Source: Lachnospiraceae bacterium
Lineage (GTDB): Bacteria; Bacillota; Clostridia; Lachnospirales; Lachnospiraceae
Assembly (NCBI GenBank): GCA_016286555.1
Contig: JAEETA010000017.1
Span: 1 to 55,844 of the forward strand
Direction: 5' to 3'
Length of the DNA stretch: 55,844 nt
The notes beneath the pieces were generated by a model. The model ran no database searches. It worked only from the letters and a program-made list of their open reading frames with translations, and was not told where the DNA came from. Shown in pieces: positions 23,985 to 32,809 of this stretch. Within the stretch, counting starts at the first letter, position 1, and each line of letters begins with the position of its first letter. The position numbers were made by a program, and so were the translations under genes.

Positions 23985-24722
23985 TTATACGGATCCGGTA
24001 AAGAGAGATCCGGTAACTCCGGTGTAATCTCCGGTGGAATTGTAAGTGGAATTGCTGTTTGCCGCATAGTTTGCGTTGGACTGGACCATGGCTGCAGATA
24101 CGGTAGCGCTGTAGCCGTAGGAACCGTTGCCCTCAAAGAGCTTCTTGATGTCCTTCTCATCCGCGGATGCCAGCTTCTCCTCGTCCAGGGAAAGTTTTCC
24201 GTCCTTGCCCACGGTGATGCCGATCTTCTCCAGGTCGGAGGACTTGCCCGTGGTGGTGGCCTTCAGGTTGGTCATCCGGTTGTCAATGGAGGAATTGCTC
24301 ACCGCGGAAGTGGTATCCAGCAGGTTGTTGTATTCCTTTACATAGGAGGAAACAGCCGCTTTGCGCTTGTCCTCATTTGCCAGATCCGCTTCTGCGATGC
24401 CAGTCACTGCCTTCTGTACCGCATCCGCTGCCGCCGTCACCTTGCTGTAAGCGCCGGTCTTCTGATCCACCGTAGCGGTCTTATGGGATGTGATGGAAGA
24501 AAGCACATCGGAAGAGGTCTTCTGGGTCTTTCCGGAAGTGCTGCTTGCCTTGGAAGGATCGGACGCATAATACGCCTTCATCAGCTTCCCGTAGCTGCCG
24601 TTCTTCACGGAGGAATACTCCGAGAGCCAGCTCAGGTTGGTCATGGCATCGCTTGACTTACTGGTACTGAGACTGGAAAACAATGCGGAATAATCCTGTT
24701 TTGCTGAAATATTGATTGCCAT
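23985..24722 (-). CDS. Small Ser/Thr/Ala-rich protein with FliD C-terminal-like segment
   Basis: 245 residues, no signal peptide or membrane segment. The N-terminus is Ser-rich. Residues about 125-210 (YVKEYNNLLDTTSAVSNSS, then LEKIGITVGKDGKLSLDEEKL and DIKKLFEG) resemble the C-terminal part of the flagellar cap protein FliD, in which a long helix precedes the G-I-T-V...L-D-E motif. No other flagellar gene lies near it, so this is probably an orphan of unknown role rather than a true cap. GGAGGTGATGAT precedes the ATG. Hypothetical protein is a safe alternative name. Confidence 0.65.
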   Translation of the reverse strand: MAINISAKQDYSALFSSLSTSKSSDAMTNLSWLSEYSSVKNGSYGKLMKAYYASDPSKASSTSGKTQKTSSDVLSSITSHKTATVDQKTGAYSKVTAAADAVQKAVTGIAEADLANEDKRKAAVSSYVKEYNNLLDTTSAVSNSSIDNRMTNLKATTTGKSSDLEKIGITVGKDGKLSLDEEKLASADEKDIKKLFEGNGSYGYSATVSAAMVQSNANYAANSNSTYNSTGDYTGVTGSLFTGSV

Positions 24723-24803
24723 ATCATCACCTCCGGCATCCGTGCCTGTCGCCTGTATTTCCTTATACTGTGCAGGTTTCTTGTTACTGATTTTGGGTAC
24801 AAC

Positions 24804-24831
24804 AAAAGGGCGGAAACATTCATTTCCACCC
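24804..24831 (-). terminator. Intrinsic terminator after the TetR gene
   Basis: Minus strand GGGTGGAAA, TGAATG, TTTCCGCCC followed by TTTTGTTGT; one G-T wobble in the stem. Confidence 0.7.
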
Positions 24832-24909
24832 TCAGAATAGCATTCCCGTCATCTTATGTAAAGTAAAAAAAGCATAAATCCGGCGTACGGAAAAGTCCCG
24901 AAAAACCGC

Positions 24910-25488
24910 TCAGAGCTTGATCTCCAGCATGTTTTCGATGAGGGCCTGAAGCTCCACAGAAACCTCAATGGTGGACATGCTCTCACCGGAAAGACCAAAG
25001 ATCCCGAAAAGAATGGCTGCGGCTCTGCCTCTGGGGTTTACCACCCGCATAACACCCTCTTCGTTCCCACGCTCGATCAGCTCCTCAAAGCCGTCCAGCA
25101 GGCGATAATAGGTCTGCAGGCGCACGGCATCGTACTGATACCGCAGTTCGGGATTCTCAAAGCAGCGGTCCGTGGCAGACTTGGACTCCTTAAAGCTCCT
25201 CTGACAGAAGTAGACAAAGGTCTTCAGGATCTCCTTCACCTGCTGTTCCCTGCTTTGCATCAGTGTGAGAAGCAGCTCCGTATCCTGGACACTCCTGCGC
25301 TCCAGAACTGCTTTGTACAACTGCTCCTTGGAACCGAAATAATGGAGGACGGTTCCTCGCACCACCTCTGCAGCGTCAGCCACGTCATCCAAATTGACGC
25401 CGTAATAGCCGTGCTCCAGAAACAGGCGCTCCGCCTCATCCAAAATCTGTTTTTTCCGTTTTTCCGGACTGATTCTGGTCCTGCCCAT
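24910..25488 (-). CDS. TetR-family transcriptional regulator
   Basis: 192 residues. The N-terminal HTH (about 10-55) shows KKQILDEAERLFLEHGYYGVNLDDVADAAEVVRGTVLHYFGSKEQLYKAVLE, the classic TetR pattern. The C-terminal helical domain should bind an unknown ligand. GGAGGGG precedes the ATG. The gene has its own promoter 35-65 bp upstream, overlapped by a TTGAC-N5-GTCAA palindrome that suggests autorepression. The upstream SGNH esterase is on the same strand and may be part of the same unit or a neighbour only. Confidence 0.9.
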   Translation of the reverse strand: MGRTRISPEKRKKQILDEAERLFLEHGYYGVNLDDVADAAEVVRGTVLHYFGSKEQLYKAVLERRSVQDTELLLTLMQSREQQVKEILKTFVYFCQRSFKESKSATDRCFENPELRYQYDAVRLQTYYRLLDGFEELIERGNEEGVMRVVNPRGRAAAILFGIFGLSGESMSTIEVSVELQALIENMLEIKL

Positions 25489-25520
25489 GTGTACCCCTCC
25501 AAGTTCCCCTGTTTATAAGG

Positions 25521-25549
25521 AGTATACCTCTTTGTTGACATATGGTCAA
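25521..25549 (-). promoter_or_regulatory. Promoter and palindromic operator of the TetR gene
   Basis: Minus strand TTGACC (25544-25549), 17-bp spacer, TATACT (25521-25526). The -35 box is part of the palindrome TTGAC-N5-GTCAA (25535-25549), a plausible self-binding site of the TetR protein. Confidence 0.65.
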
Positions 25550-25553
25550 TAGG

Positions 25554-26717
25554 TTACAGGTTGCCGCCTAGCTCCCGGACTTCCTCTCCCAGTCGTCCTC
25601 TTAAGTAGTCTGCCAGCACCTTGGCGGCATGCTCATGGGACACATAACCGGGATGCATGTGGGCACCGTACTCCTTGGCGCCGGTATCGGGGATGTTCAG
25701 GAACATCACATTGCTGTCCCCGGTCTCCTCCCGGTAGGTGTTCACTGCTTCGGACAGATAAGGAGTCAGATAATATCCCAGCATTCCGTAGGTCCAGACG
25801 ATGTGGCTCTTGGGATAGACTCTGCGCAGGGTCTTCAGGAAATCGATGACCGCAGCGATGACCTTCTCCGCATCTTCACGCACATAGGAGCCGTCGGGAT
25901 TCCTGCGCTGCTTGCACAGTCCCACCCCGGGCACATGAAGAGGCGGCTGATCAAAAGCGGAATTGTCATTGGTTCCCAGGTTCACGATCACCGCATCGGG
26001 CTGCCACTGAGAGAAATCATAGGGTTCCTGGGTCTTCAGCTCTTCCTCGTTGAAGTAACCGGAAGCCAGGCCGCAGACTTTCTCATAAACGGAAGGAATG
26101 TTGTGACGGACGTCATTGTCCCAGCCGCAGTACACGCCCCAGCCGCCCTGGGAAAAGAGTCGAACCTCCGCATCCAGCATTTTCCCCAGAAGCCTGCCGT
26201 AATGTCTGCTGCAGCTCATGTACATGGCCAGCCAGTCCGTATCCGTTGTAGTACCGTAGGTACCCTCGCCGGAAGTGATGCTGTCGCCGATGATCTCGAT
26301 CTTATGCTTTGCTTCCCGCACCGGCAGGAACTCGCCATCGGTAGCAAAGCCCTTCACCAGGATCCGGCACTTGTCATCCTCGCTCATGGCCTGGAGCTCT
26401 CTGGTAAAGCGTACATTTTTCACAACACCGCCGGTCATGCCACGGAAGAGGCAGATGGCCTCGGTGCCGGGCAGGAGCATCTGACGGGACATAAGGGCGC
26501 CGTTCAGTTCGGTGCAGATCCAGGGCTCATGGAAGCCACAATCCGTATCGATGAGGACCCAGAGCTCGGAGCCGTCGCAGTTTACCTCCACAGCGCTGCC
26601 GTTAAACAGCAGGGGGATAAAATCCTTGCAGGGAGCGTAACGACCGTGGACTTTCACATTGGGAATCTCGGTCGCTTTGTATTCCTTCAAAAACTGAGAA
26701 GCCTGTGTGGGGATCAT
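25554..26717 (-). CDS. SGNH/GDSL esterase, carbohydrate esterase family 2-like
   Basis: 387 residues, no signal peptide. An N-terminal beta-rich domain (about 1-130) precedes the SGNH hydrolase domain: block I IEIIGDSITSGEG (nucleophile Ser), block III VNLGTND and block V HPGYVSHEHAA with the catalytic His. The layout of jelly-roll plus SGNH domain matches CE2 acetyl-xylan esterases, which remove acetyl groups from hemicellulose oligosaccharides. Lack of a signal peptide implies intracellular action on imported oligosaccharides, consistent with the GH43, GH51 and GH2 genes in this window. AAAGGAG precedes the start. Confidence 0.83.
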   Translation of the reverse strand: MIPTQASQFLKEYKATEIPNVKVHGRYAPCKDFIPLLFNGSAVEVNCDGSELWVLIDTDCGFHEPWICTELNGALMSRQMLLPGTEAICLFRGMTGGVVKNVRFTRELQAMSEDDKCRILVKGFATDGEFLPVREAKHKIEIIGDSITSGEGTYGTTTDTDWLAMYMSCSRHYGRLLGKMLDAEVRLFSQGGWGVYCGWDNDVRHNIPSVYEKVCGLASGYFNEEELKTQEPYDFSQWQPDAVIVNLGTNDNSAFDQPPLHVPGVGLCKQRRNPDGSYVREDAEKVIAAVIDFLKTLRRVYPKSHIVWTYGMLGYYLTPYLSEAVNTYREETGDSNVMFLNIPDTGAKEYGAHMHPGYVSHEHAAKVLADYLRGRLGEEVRELGGNL

Positions 26718-26835
26718 AGATATTCTCCTTTATCCTTTTGTTTTCGGTCCCGGATGCATAATCATTCATCAAAATCAAGGGAGACCGCGTCCTCTAGTAT
26801 ATCATAGGAGTGCCTTCGGTAAAGCAGTTTTCGCA

Positions 26836-26879
26836 GGATTTTCTTTGGATTTTCTGTGATTTTCTTTTGCATTTTCTTT
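26836..26879. repeat. Four tandem 11-bp T-tract repeats upstream of citrate synthase promoter
   Basis: Four 11-bp units (26836, 26847, 26858, 26869), each a purine-start followed by ATTTTCT and T/G, run directly into the -35 box of the citrate synthase promoter. T-tracts at one helical turn spacing would bend the DNA. Confidence 0.7.
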
Positions 26880-26906
26880 GCCCCGTGACGGACTTTTCTG
26901 TATAAT
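26878..26906 (+). promoter_or_regulatory. Sigma-A promoter of citrate synthase
   Basis: TTGCCC (26878-26883), 17-bp spacer, TATAAT (26901-26906). The start codon is about 92 bp downstream. Confidence 0.75.
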
Positions 26907-26998
26907 AGGAAATGCACACGCAAATCTGCGGGTACGGCGAAATGCCCCCTGACTATGTTGCGATCAACACAACAAGCTGAAAGGAGACACGTAGCAGC

Positions 26999-28327
26999 AT
27001 GAAAGAACGTTTTGCGGAATACATTCTCGAGCAGGAGCAGATCTGTCGTCAGAACGACACGATCCCCGAGGAACTTTACGTCCAATACGGCGTGAACCGG
27101 GGCCTGCGTGACATCAACGGTAACGGTGTCCTCACCGGTCTTACCAGCATTTCCAAGATCAAATCCTTCGAAGTAAAAAATGGGGAAAAGACGCCCTGCG
27201 ACGGTGAGCTCTGGTACCGCGGCTACCGGGTGGAAAATCTCATCGGTGCCCTGGGAGAAGAAGAATTCGGATTTGAGCGCATTGCCTATCTCCTCCTGAT
27301 GGGAGAAATGCCCGGCGACGAACAGCTGGAAACCTTCCGTACCGTCATCGGCAAATGCAGGACTCTGCCCAAGAATTTCACCAGAGACGTCATCATGAAG
27401 GCGCCCTCCGCGGACATCATGAACTCCATGACCCGGAGTATCCTGACCCTGGCTTCCTATGACCGGAACCTTTCCGACAACAGTGTCGCCAATTCCCTGC
27501 GGCAGTGCATCCAGCTCATCGGAGAGTTCCCGCTGCTGGCGGTCTACGGCTACAACGCCTACAACCACTACATCAAAAATGACAGCATGTTCATCCATCA
27601 TCCCAACCAGACCATCTCCACTGCGGAGAATCTGCTGATGATGCTGCGCCCCGACCGCAAGTACACTCTGACGGAGGCCAAGGTGCTGGACGCTGCCCTG
27701 ATTCTCCACATGGAGCACGGCGGCGGTAACAACTCCACCTTCACCACCCGTGTGGTCACCTCCTCCGGTTCCGATACCTACTCCACCATCGCGGCAGCCA
27801 TGAGCTCCCTCAAGGGCCCCAAGCACGGCGGCGCAAACATCAAGGTCATGGAGATGATCTCCGACATCCGGAAGAATGTGAAGGATTTCGCCGACGAGGA
27901 AGAGCTGAGCGCTTACCTTTCCAAAATCCTGGCAGGGGAAGCCTTCGACGGCAAGGGTCTCATCTACGGTATGGGCCATGCGGTCTACTCCCTCTCCGAT
28001 CCCAGAGAGCGGGTGTTCAAATCCTTCGTGCAGCGTCTGGCTTCCGAGAAGGGCAAGGAAAAGGATCTGGCTCTCTACGAATCCATCGAGCGCATCGCTC
28101 CCGTGCTCATCGCGGAGAAGCGCAAGATCTACAAGGGCGTCAGCCCCAATGTGGACTTCTACAGCGGCTTCGTCTACGAGATGCTGGGGATCCCGGTAGA
28201 GCTCTACACCGCCATGTTCGCCGTAGCCAGGATCGTGGGCTGGAGCGCGCACCGTATCGAAGAGCTGGTCTGCATGGACAAGATCATCCGTCCCGCCTAC
28301 ATGAGCGTAATGAAGGAGCTGGAATAA
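26999..28327 (+). CDS. gltA: Citrate synthase
   Basis: 442 residues. Condenses oxaloacetate and acetyl-CoA to citrate. Active-site regions are visible: LILHMEHGGGNNSTFTTRV (first catalytic His region), LKGPKHGGANIKV (second His) and SPNVDFYSGFVYEMLGIP (catalytic Asp). The N-terminus with LRDINGNGVLTGLTSI and GELWYRGYRVENLI fits the bacterial type I/Clostridial form. AAAGGAG lies 12 bases upstream of the ATG. The gene is monocistronic between an unusual T-tract promoter and a bidirectional terminator. In an anaerobe it probably feeds glutamate synthesis. Confidence 0.95.
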   Translation: MKERFAEYILEQEQICRQNDTIPEELYVQYGVNRGLRDINGNGVLTGLTSISKIKSFEVKNGEKTPCDGELWYRGYRVENLIGALGEEEFGFERIAYLLLMGEMPGDEQLETFRTVIGKCRTLPKNFTRDVIMKAPSADIMNSMTRSILTLASYDRNLSDNSVANSLRQCIQLIGEFPLLAVYGYNAYNHYIKNDSMFIHHPNQTISTAENLLMMLRPDRKYTLTEAKVLDAALILHMEHGGGNNSTFTTRVVTSSGSDTYSTIAAAMSSLKGPKHGGANIKVMEMISDIRKNVKDFADEEELSAYLSKILAGEAFDGKGLIYGMGHAVYSLSDPRERVFKSFVQRLASEKGKEKDLALYESIERIAPVLIAEKRKIYKGVSPNVDFYSGFVYEMLGIPVELYTAMFAVARIVGWSAHRIEELVCMDKIIRPAYMSVMKELE

Positions 28328-28340
28328 GCCCACGCAACAC

Positions 28341-28371
28341 AAAAAGAGCACTCTCGTGAGTGCTCTTTTTT
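28341..28371. terminator. Bidirectional intrinsic terminator between citrate synthase and GH2 gene
   Basis: AAAAAGAGCACTC-TCGT-GAGTGCTCTTTTTT, perfect stem with A-run and T-run, between converging genes. Confidence 0.92.
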
Positions 28372-28386
28372 CGTGCGAAAGGTTCC

Positions 28387-31300
28387 TTACTTTACATCCA
28401 GCCGGAGGGCGAAGCAGATCTCTTCCTCGTCCAGACGATATGCGGGAAGCAGTGCGGGACCGCAGGAATTGCTACCGACGCCGCTCATCTTGTAGTCCAG
28501 ATGCCACTCCAGGGTATCCTTCTTTACCAGCTCGTCGCTGTGGGCGCAGCTCTGCAGCTGCCTGTCCCCGTAGGGCGAGAGGTTAAAGGAAAAGAGTCTG
28601 TCGGACGTAGCGACAAAGCTGCCTGCCGACACCCCTGTCACTCTTCTGGCGCCGTTTTCCTGGGGCCGCAGGTAGGGTACCTGCAGGCCGTCCACATCGC
28701 TGCCGAAGAATCCCAGATAACTGGACAGATGCTTGTCGGGATAGTTCTCATAAGGGCCGTAGCCGTAGTAGGCCACCTCGGTATCCTCTCCCGGCAGATA
28801 CAGAGTGATGCCAAACCGGGGCAGATAGGGCATGGTGGTCTCACGCTTTCCCTTCAGTTCCAGAAGGAGGTTCCCTGCGCCATCCACGGTCCAGGTGACC
28901 TGTCCCCGGAAGAAGGGCTGGCGGGAAACGGAAGCCAGAGAGAAGCTGCTGCGGATACGGATCGTGTTCTCCCCCTTAGAAACATCCACCCGGTAGACTT
29001 TCGCTATCGGATCGTCATATCCGGCATCCCGCCACTGATGTCTCGCCCACATATCATTGTCGGTGGGAGCCCGGAAGGTCCCATATTCCATGGGCGCCGT
29101 GATCAGCTTTTTCCGGCCCTTTTTCATAGCGGAAAAGAGTCCGGTGCGGGGATCGAGATCATAGGCAAATCCCTTTCCGGTGATGCGGATCACATCTTCC
29201 GTCTCTTCTGCGGAAAGCACTGACGCGTTTGTCGCTTTTGCCTTTTGCTTCCCCAGGATAGCCACCTTCCAGTTCTGTACGGCCTCCGGATCTCGGGAAA
29301 GTTCCAACTGGTCGAAGCCCAGGAAGTGGCCTTTGGGAAGCAGGATCTCACCGTCAGGGGACGTCCCCTCATCCCGCTCGTTAATGTATTCCAGAAGCAG
29401 GCACAGGTCGCCCTTTTTCTGCTTCTTCCAGTCATCAAGCGCATCCTCGAAGCCGGGAAGCTCCAGCAGATCCAGAAGGGAACTGGTATGTGGCGCCGTC
29501 TCGGGCGCATCGCAGACGCCCTGCCAGATCACGGCACCGTTGCAGGTCAGGGTAAAACGCAGTGCGACTTTTCCCTTCAGATCCGAGAAGTCCAGCATGT
29601 TATAAAGCTGAAGGATGCCTTCGATGGGGCTGGCACCGGCCCGTACGGGTCGGATGGCGTTGCGGTATTCCAGGAGTCCCATATGGGGGATCCGGTCAGG
29701 GCTCACCAGTCCGTCCACGCAGAAATTGTTGTCATGGTAACGCTCGCCGCTGTCGCCGCCATAACCGAAACGCACCTTTCCGTCCCCGGTCTTTCCCTGG
29801 TATACGGCGTGGTCGCACCACTCCCAGACAAAGCCGCCCAGCATACCTTCATAGCGGTAGATCCGCTGCATGTAATCCTCGATGTCTCCGGGGCCGTTGC
29901 CCATGGCATGGATAAACTCACAGAGGACATAGGGTTTCTTCGGCTTATCGCCGGCAAAATAGGTATCGATCTCCTCCGTGGAGGAGTACATCCTGGAGTA
30001 GAGATCCAGATTGCTCAGATCGTTTTTGTGGGTACCTGTGGTATGGATACTGCTCTCATAGTGGGTCAGGCGGTCGGGATCATAGCGCTTTGTCCAGGCC
30101 AGCGCGTCCTCCACACTCTTGCCGAAGCCGGATTCGTTTCCCATGGACCAGAGGAGGATACAGCCTCTGTTCTTGTCCCGCAGCACCAGGCGCCTCACGC
30201 GGTCCACCACCGCATCATGGAACATGGGCATCTGCACCACCAGGCCGAAGGTGTGCTCATGGGAACCGCCGTAGATGGCGGCACAGCCATGACATTCCAG
30301 ATCCGCTTCCGCAATGAGATAAAAGCCCATGCGCTCTGCCAGCACGGGGAACCAGGGGGCATTGGGATAATGGCTGGTGCGGATGGCGTTGATGTTATGA
30401 AGCTTCATGAGCTTTAAGTCGCGCAGCACATGCTCCCGGTCCACCGCATAGCCCACATAAGGGTCGCTGTCGTGACGGTTGACGCCCTTGCACTTGAAGG
30501 GGCGTCCGTTCAGGAGGACGACGCCGTCCTTCACGCTCAGGGTCCGTACAGCCACCTGCTCCCGGATCCGCTCCTTCCCGGCGTCGATCACCAGCTCATA
30601 GACATAAGGATCCTCTGCGTTCCACAGATGGGGGTTCTCCAGGGTCAGGACCGCTTTGGTCTCCCCCTTCGAAAGCTTTCCTTCCGCTGCTTTTTTGCCC
30701 TTTGCATCCCGCAGGGTCAGGCGTACATTTCCTGCCTTTTTCCCGCTCCAGGAAAGGGCTTCAAATGACAGCCTTGCCGTTTTTTCATTTGCCCGCAGGG
30801 TACGGACGCGATAGTCCCGCAGGTGATCCATGGGCCTGCGCAAAAGCAGCACATCCCGGAAGATCCCGGTCATGCGGAATTTGTCCTGGTCCTCCAGATA
30901 GGTCCCGTCACAGTACTTCAGCACCAGCACGCTGAGAGTGTTCTCCCCGGCAAGGGCAGCCTCCGTGATCTCGAATTCACTGGGGCTGTGGGACACCTGG
31001 CTGTAGCCAATCAGGCGACCGTTGATCCAGAGATAAAAGCAGGAATCCACACCCTCGAAATACAGGTAGAGACGTCCCCTCAGATCCTCTTCCGTGAGCG
31101 TAAAGGTCCTGGTGTAGGCTGCTGCGGGATTCTCCGCAGGGACGTAGGGCGGATCATAGGGGATGGGATAACGGAGATTGATGTACTGCTGCTGATCATA
31201 CCCATGACACTGGATGCAGGAAGGCACAGGGATGGTCTTCCATTTATCGCATCCTTCTCCGGAGACGAATGCTTCCGGCACCAGGTCCGGTCTCTCAAAA

Positions 31301-31425
31301 TATGCAAATTTCCAGTCGCATCCTGACAGAAGGGTCACTTCCCCCTCCGGCTCATACCAGCTTCTGGTCTCTTCCGTCCCGATATGCAGAACGGACGGGT
31401 CTTCGTAGAACCGCTCCAGCTTCAT
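28387..31425 (-). CDS. lacZ: Beta-galactosidase, glycoside hydrolase family 2
   Basis: 1012 residues, the size of a full LacZ-type enzyme, no signal peptide. The sugar-binding N-domain is followed by Ig-like and TIM-barrel domains with KGVNRHDSDPYVG, ILLWSMGNESGFG (acid/base Glu), YVLCEFIHAMGNGPG (nucleophile Glu), and a small-chain domain (FRAPTDNDMW, PHMGLLEYRN). It hydrolyses terminal beta-galactosides. The start is the ATG at 31425, overlapping the tdk stop as TAATG; the frame extends upstream without need. It is the last gene of an unusual operon with a hybrid kinase, a receiver protein and tdk. Confidence 0.94.
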   Translation of the reverse strand: MKLERFYEDPSVLHIGTEETRSWYEPEGEVTLLSGCDWKFAYFERPDLVPEAFVSGEGCDKWKTIPVPSCIQCHGYDQQQYINLRYPIPYDPPYVPAENPAAAYTRTFTLTEEDLRGRLYLYFEGVDSCFYLWINGRLIGYSQVSHSPSEFEITEAALAGENTLSVLVLKYCDGTYLEDQDKFRMTGIFRDVLLLRRPMDHLRDYRVRTLRANEKTARLSFEALSWSGKKAGNVRLTLRDAKGKKAAEGKLSKGETKAVLTLENPHLWNAEDPYVYELVIDAGKERIREQVAVRTLSVKDGVVLLNGRPFKCKGVNRHDSDPYVGYAVDREHVLRDLKLMKLHNINAIRTSHYPNAPWFPVLAERMGFYLIAEADLECHGCAAIYGGSHEHTFGLVVQMPMFHDAVVDRVRRLVLRDKNRGCILLWSMGNESGFGKSVEDALAWTKRYDPDRLTHYESSIHTTGTHKNDLSNLDLYSRMYSSTEEIDTYFAGDKPKKPYVLCEFIHAMGNGPGDIEDYMQRIYRYEGMLGGFVWEWCDHAVYQGKTGDGKVRFGYGGDSGERYHDNNFCVDGLVSPDRIPHMGLLEYRNAIRPVRAGASPIEGILQLYNMLDFSDLKGKVALRFTLTCNGAVIWQGVCDAPETAPHTSSLLDLLELPGFEDALDDWKKQKKGDLCLLLEYINERDEGTSPDGEILLPKGHFLGFDQLELSRDPEAVQNWKVAILGKQKAKATNASVLSAEETEDVIRITGKGFAYDLDPRTGLFSAMKKGRKKLITAPMEYGTFRAPTDNDMWARHQWRDAGYDDPIAKVYRVDVSKGENTIRIRSSFSLASVSRQPFFRGQVTWTVDGAGNLLLELKGKRETTMPYLPRFGITLYLPGEDTEVAYYGYGPYENYPDKHLSSYLGFFGSDVDGLQVPYLRPQENGARRVTGVSAGSFVATSDRLFSFNLSPYGDRQLQSCAHSDELVKKDTLEWHLDYKMSGVGSNSCGPALLPAYRLDEEEICFALRLDVK

Positions 31426-32006
31426 TACGCCTTTCCTTCCTTTCTTCGCTGTTCCATCCAGCATTTATGACACATGGCAATATAACTGTCATTGCCTCCC
31501 AGAAGCACCTGGGAGCCTTCCGTGATCAGATGTCCGGCACTGTCGATCCGGGCGTTAACGATGGCTTTTTTCCCGCAGGAACAGATGGTCTTGATCTCTG
31601 TGATGGAGTCCGCCAGCTCCATGAGCCGCTGTGCGCCGGGGAAAAAGTGGGTCATAAAGTCCGTCCGCAGGCCGAAGCAGAGCACCGGCAGATCCTCGTC
31701 GTCCGCCAGGAGCCTGAGCTGATCGATCTGCTCCGGTGTAAAGAACTGGGCTTCGTCCGCGATGATAACATCAAAACATCCGGTGGAATGGATAGCGTCA
31801 ATGATGTTCACCTCCGGAGAAATGACCATCGCATGAGCCTCCAGGCCGATGCGGCTGCGGATCACATCCGCTCCGTCTCTGGTATCGGTGCTGGGCTTGA
31901 TGAGCCACACCTTGAATCCCAGCTCCTCGTAGTTGAATTTGGTGATCAGGGCCTGAGCCGTTTTGGAGGATCCCATTGCCCCGTATTTAAAGTACAGTTT
32001 TGCCAT
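31425..32006 (-). CDS. tdk: Thymidine kinase, type II
   Basis: 193 residues. Walker A-like GAMGSSKT near residue 10, Walker B-like IIADEAQFF and a zinc-binding C-terminal domain with CSCG and CHKC. Phosphorylates thymidine with ATP for DNA precursor salvage. The Shine-Dalgarno sequence is weak (GAGAG). It lies 31 bp after the receiver protein gene and overlaps the beta-galactosidase start, so it appears to be co-expressed with sugar genes, an unexpected context for a nucleoside kinase. Confidence 0.94.
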   Translation of the reverse strand: MAKLYFKYGAMGSSKTAQALITKFNYEELGFKVWLIKPSTDTRDGADVIRSRIGLEAHAMVISPEVNIIDAIHSTGCFDVIIADEAQFFTPEQIDQLRLLADDEDLPVLCFGLRTDFMTHFFPGAQRLMELADSITEIKTICSCGKKAIVNARIDSAGHLITEGSQVLLGGNDSYIAMCHKCWMEQRRKEGKA

Positions 32007-32037
32007 TGTTTCTTACTCTCTTCCCCTCGTTTTTCTA

Positions 32038-32787
32038 TCAGTTCCCAAAGAATTCATCGATGTTCTCCAGCCATTCCTCGGGCGGCATATTCTTTAAGAG
32101 ATATTTTACCGGCTTTAATGCCAGCACATTCATCACACTTTCCTTATCGTTTTTCGCGGTAAGGAACATGACGGGAATGTCAGATGTTGCGCTTTCGCTT
32201 CGGATCATCTCCAGCACCTTGGCTCCGGACACCACCGGCATCTCATAATCCAGCAGGATGAGATCCACCGTATTTTTCGCCAGAAATGTAATGGCGTTCA
32301 TACCGGAATTTGCCATAAAGACATGGTATTTGGAAGACAGCAGGTTCTTGATCATCCGCAGCATGGTGGGATCGTCGTCCACCACCAGGATCTTCTTTTT
32401 TGCTTCCGCTTTCGTGCCCCGCTCGATTGCCTTGTCCAGTACCGCCGCCAGGTCTTTGACGTTCAGGGGGCGTTCCAGCTTCCCTGCCACAGCGGAGATG
32501 GTCAGGAGCTTTACCGCTTCCTCCAGTTCTTCCTGATTGCCCACCAAATAGAGCTCCAGTTCCCTCTCGATGACCTGATCCTTCAGATAGACCATCAGAT
32601 CCGTCTGGGTGCTGATGGCTTCGTCCAGATACAGCACCAGGAGCTTGGGAAGGCTCTCAAAGCGCCCCAGGGCATTCACGTCCGCCTCACAGGGGATCAC
32701 ATCGTAGCCCTCATTCTTCAGGCCGTTTGCGATGGCATTTACCATGAAACTGCCCTTCTCCGCGATGAGCATCACTGTTTTGTCCAT
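32038..32787 (-). CDS. Double-receiver protein: pseudo-receiver followed by a phosphorylatable receiver
   Basis: 249 residues without DNA-binding output domain. Residues 1-118 fold like a receiver (TVMLIAEKGSFMVNAI, KLLVLYLDE, ELELYLVGN, GKLERPLNVKDL) but lack the acidic pair at the N-terminus. Residues 130-249 are a standard receiver with VVDDD, phospho-acceptor Asp180 in LILLDYEMP, FLTAK and KPVKYL. AAGGAGG precedes the start. It lies 22 bp downstream of the hybrid histidine kinase, which has its own Hpt domain, so it is the likely phosphorelay acceptor. Confidence 0.87.
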   Translation of the reverse strand: MDKTVMLIAEKGSFMVNAIANGLKNEGYDVIPCEADVNALGRFESLPKLLVLYLDEAISTQTDLMVYLKDQVIERELELYLVGNQEELEEAVKLLTISAVAGKLERPLNVKDLAAVLDKAIERGTKAEAKKKILVVDDDPTMLRMIKNLLSSKYHVFMANSGMNAITFLAKNTVDLILLDYEMPVVSGAKVLEMIRSESATSDIPVMFLTAKNDKESVMNVLALKPVKYLLKNMPPEEWLENIDEFFGN

Positions 32788-32809
32788 CTATTTTTCTTCC
32801 TCCTTGGGA

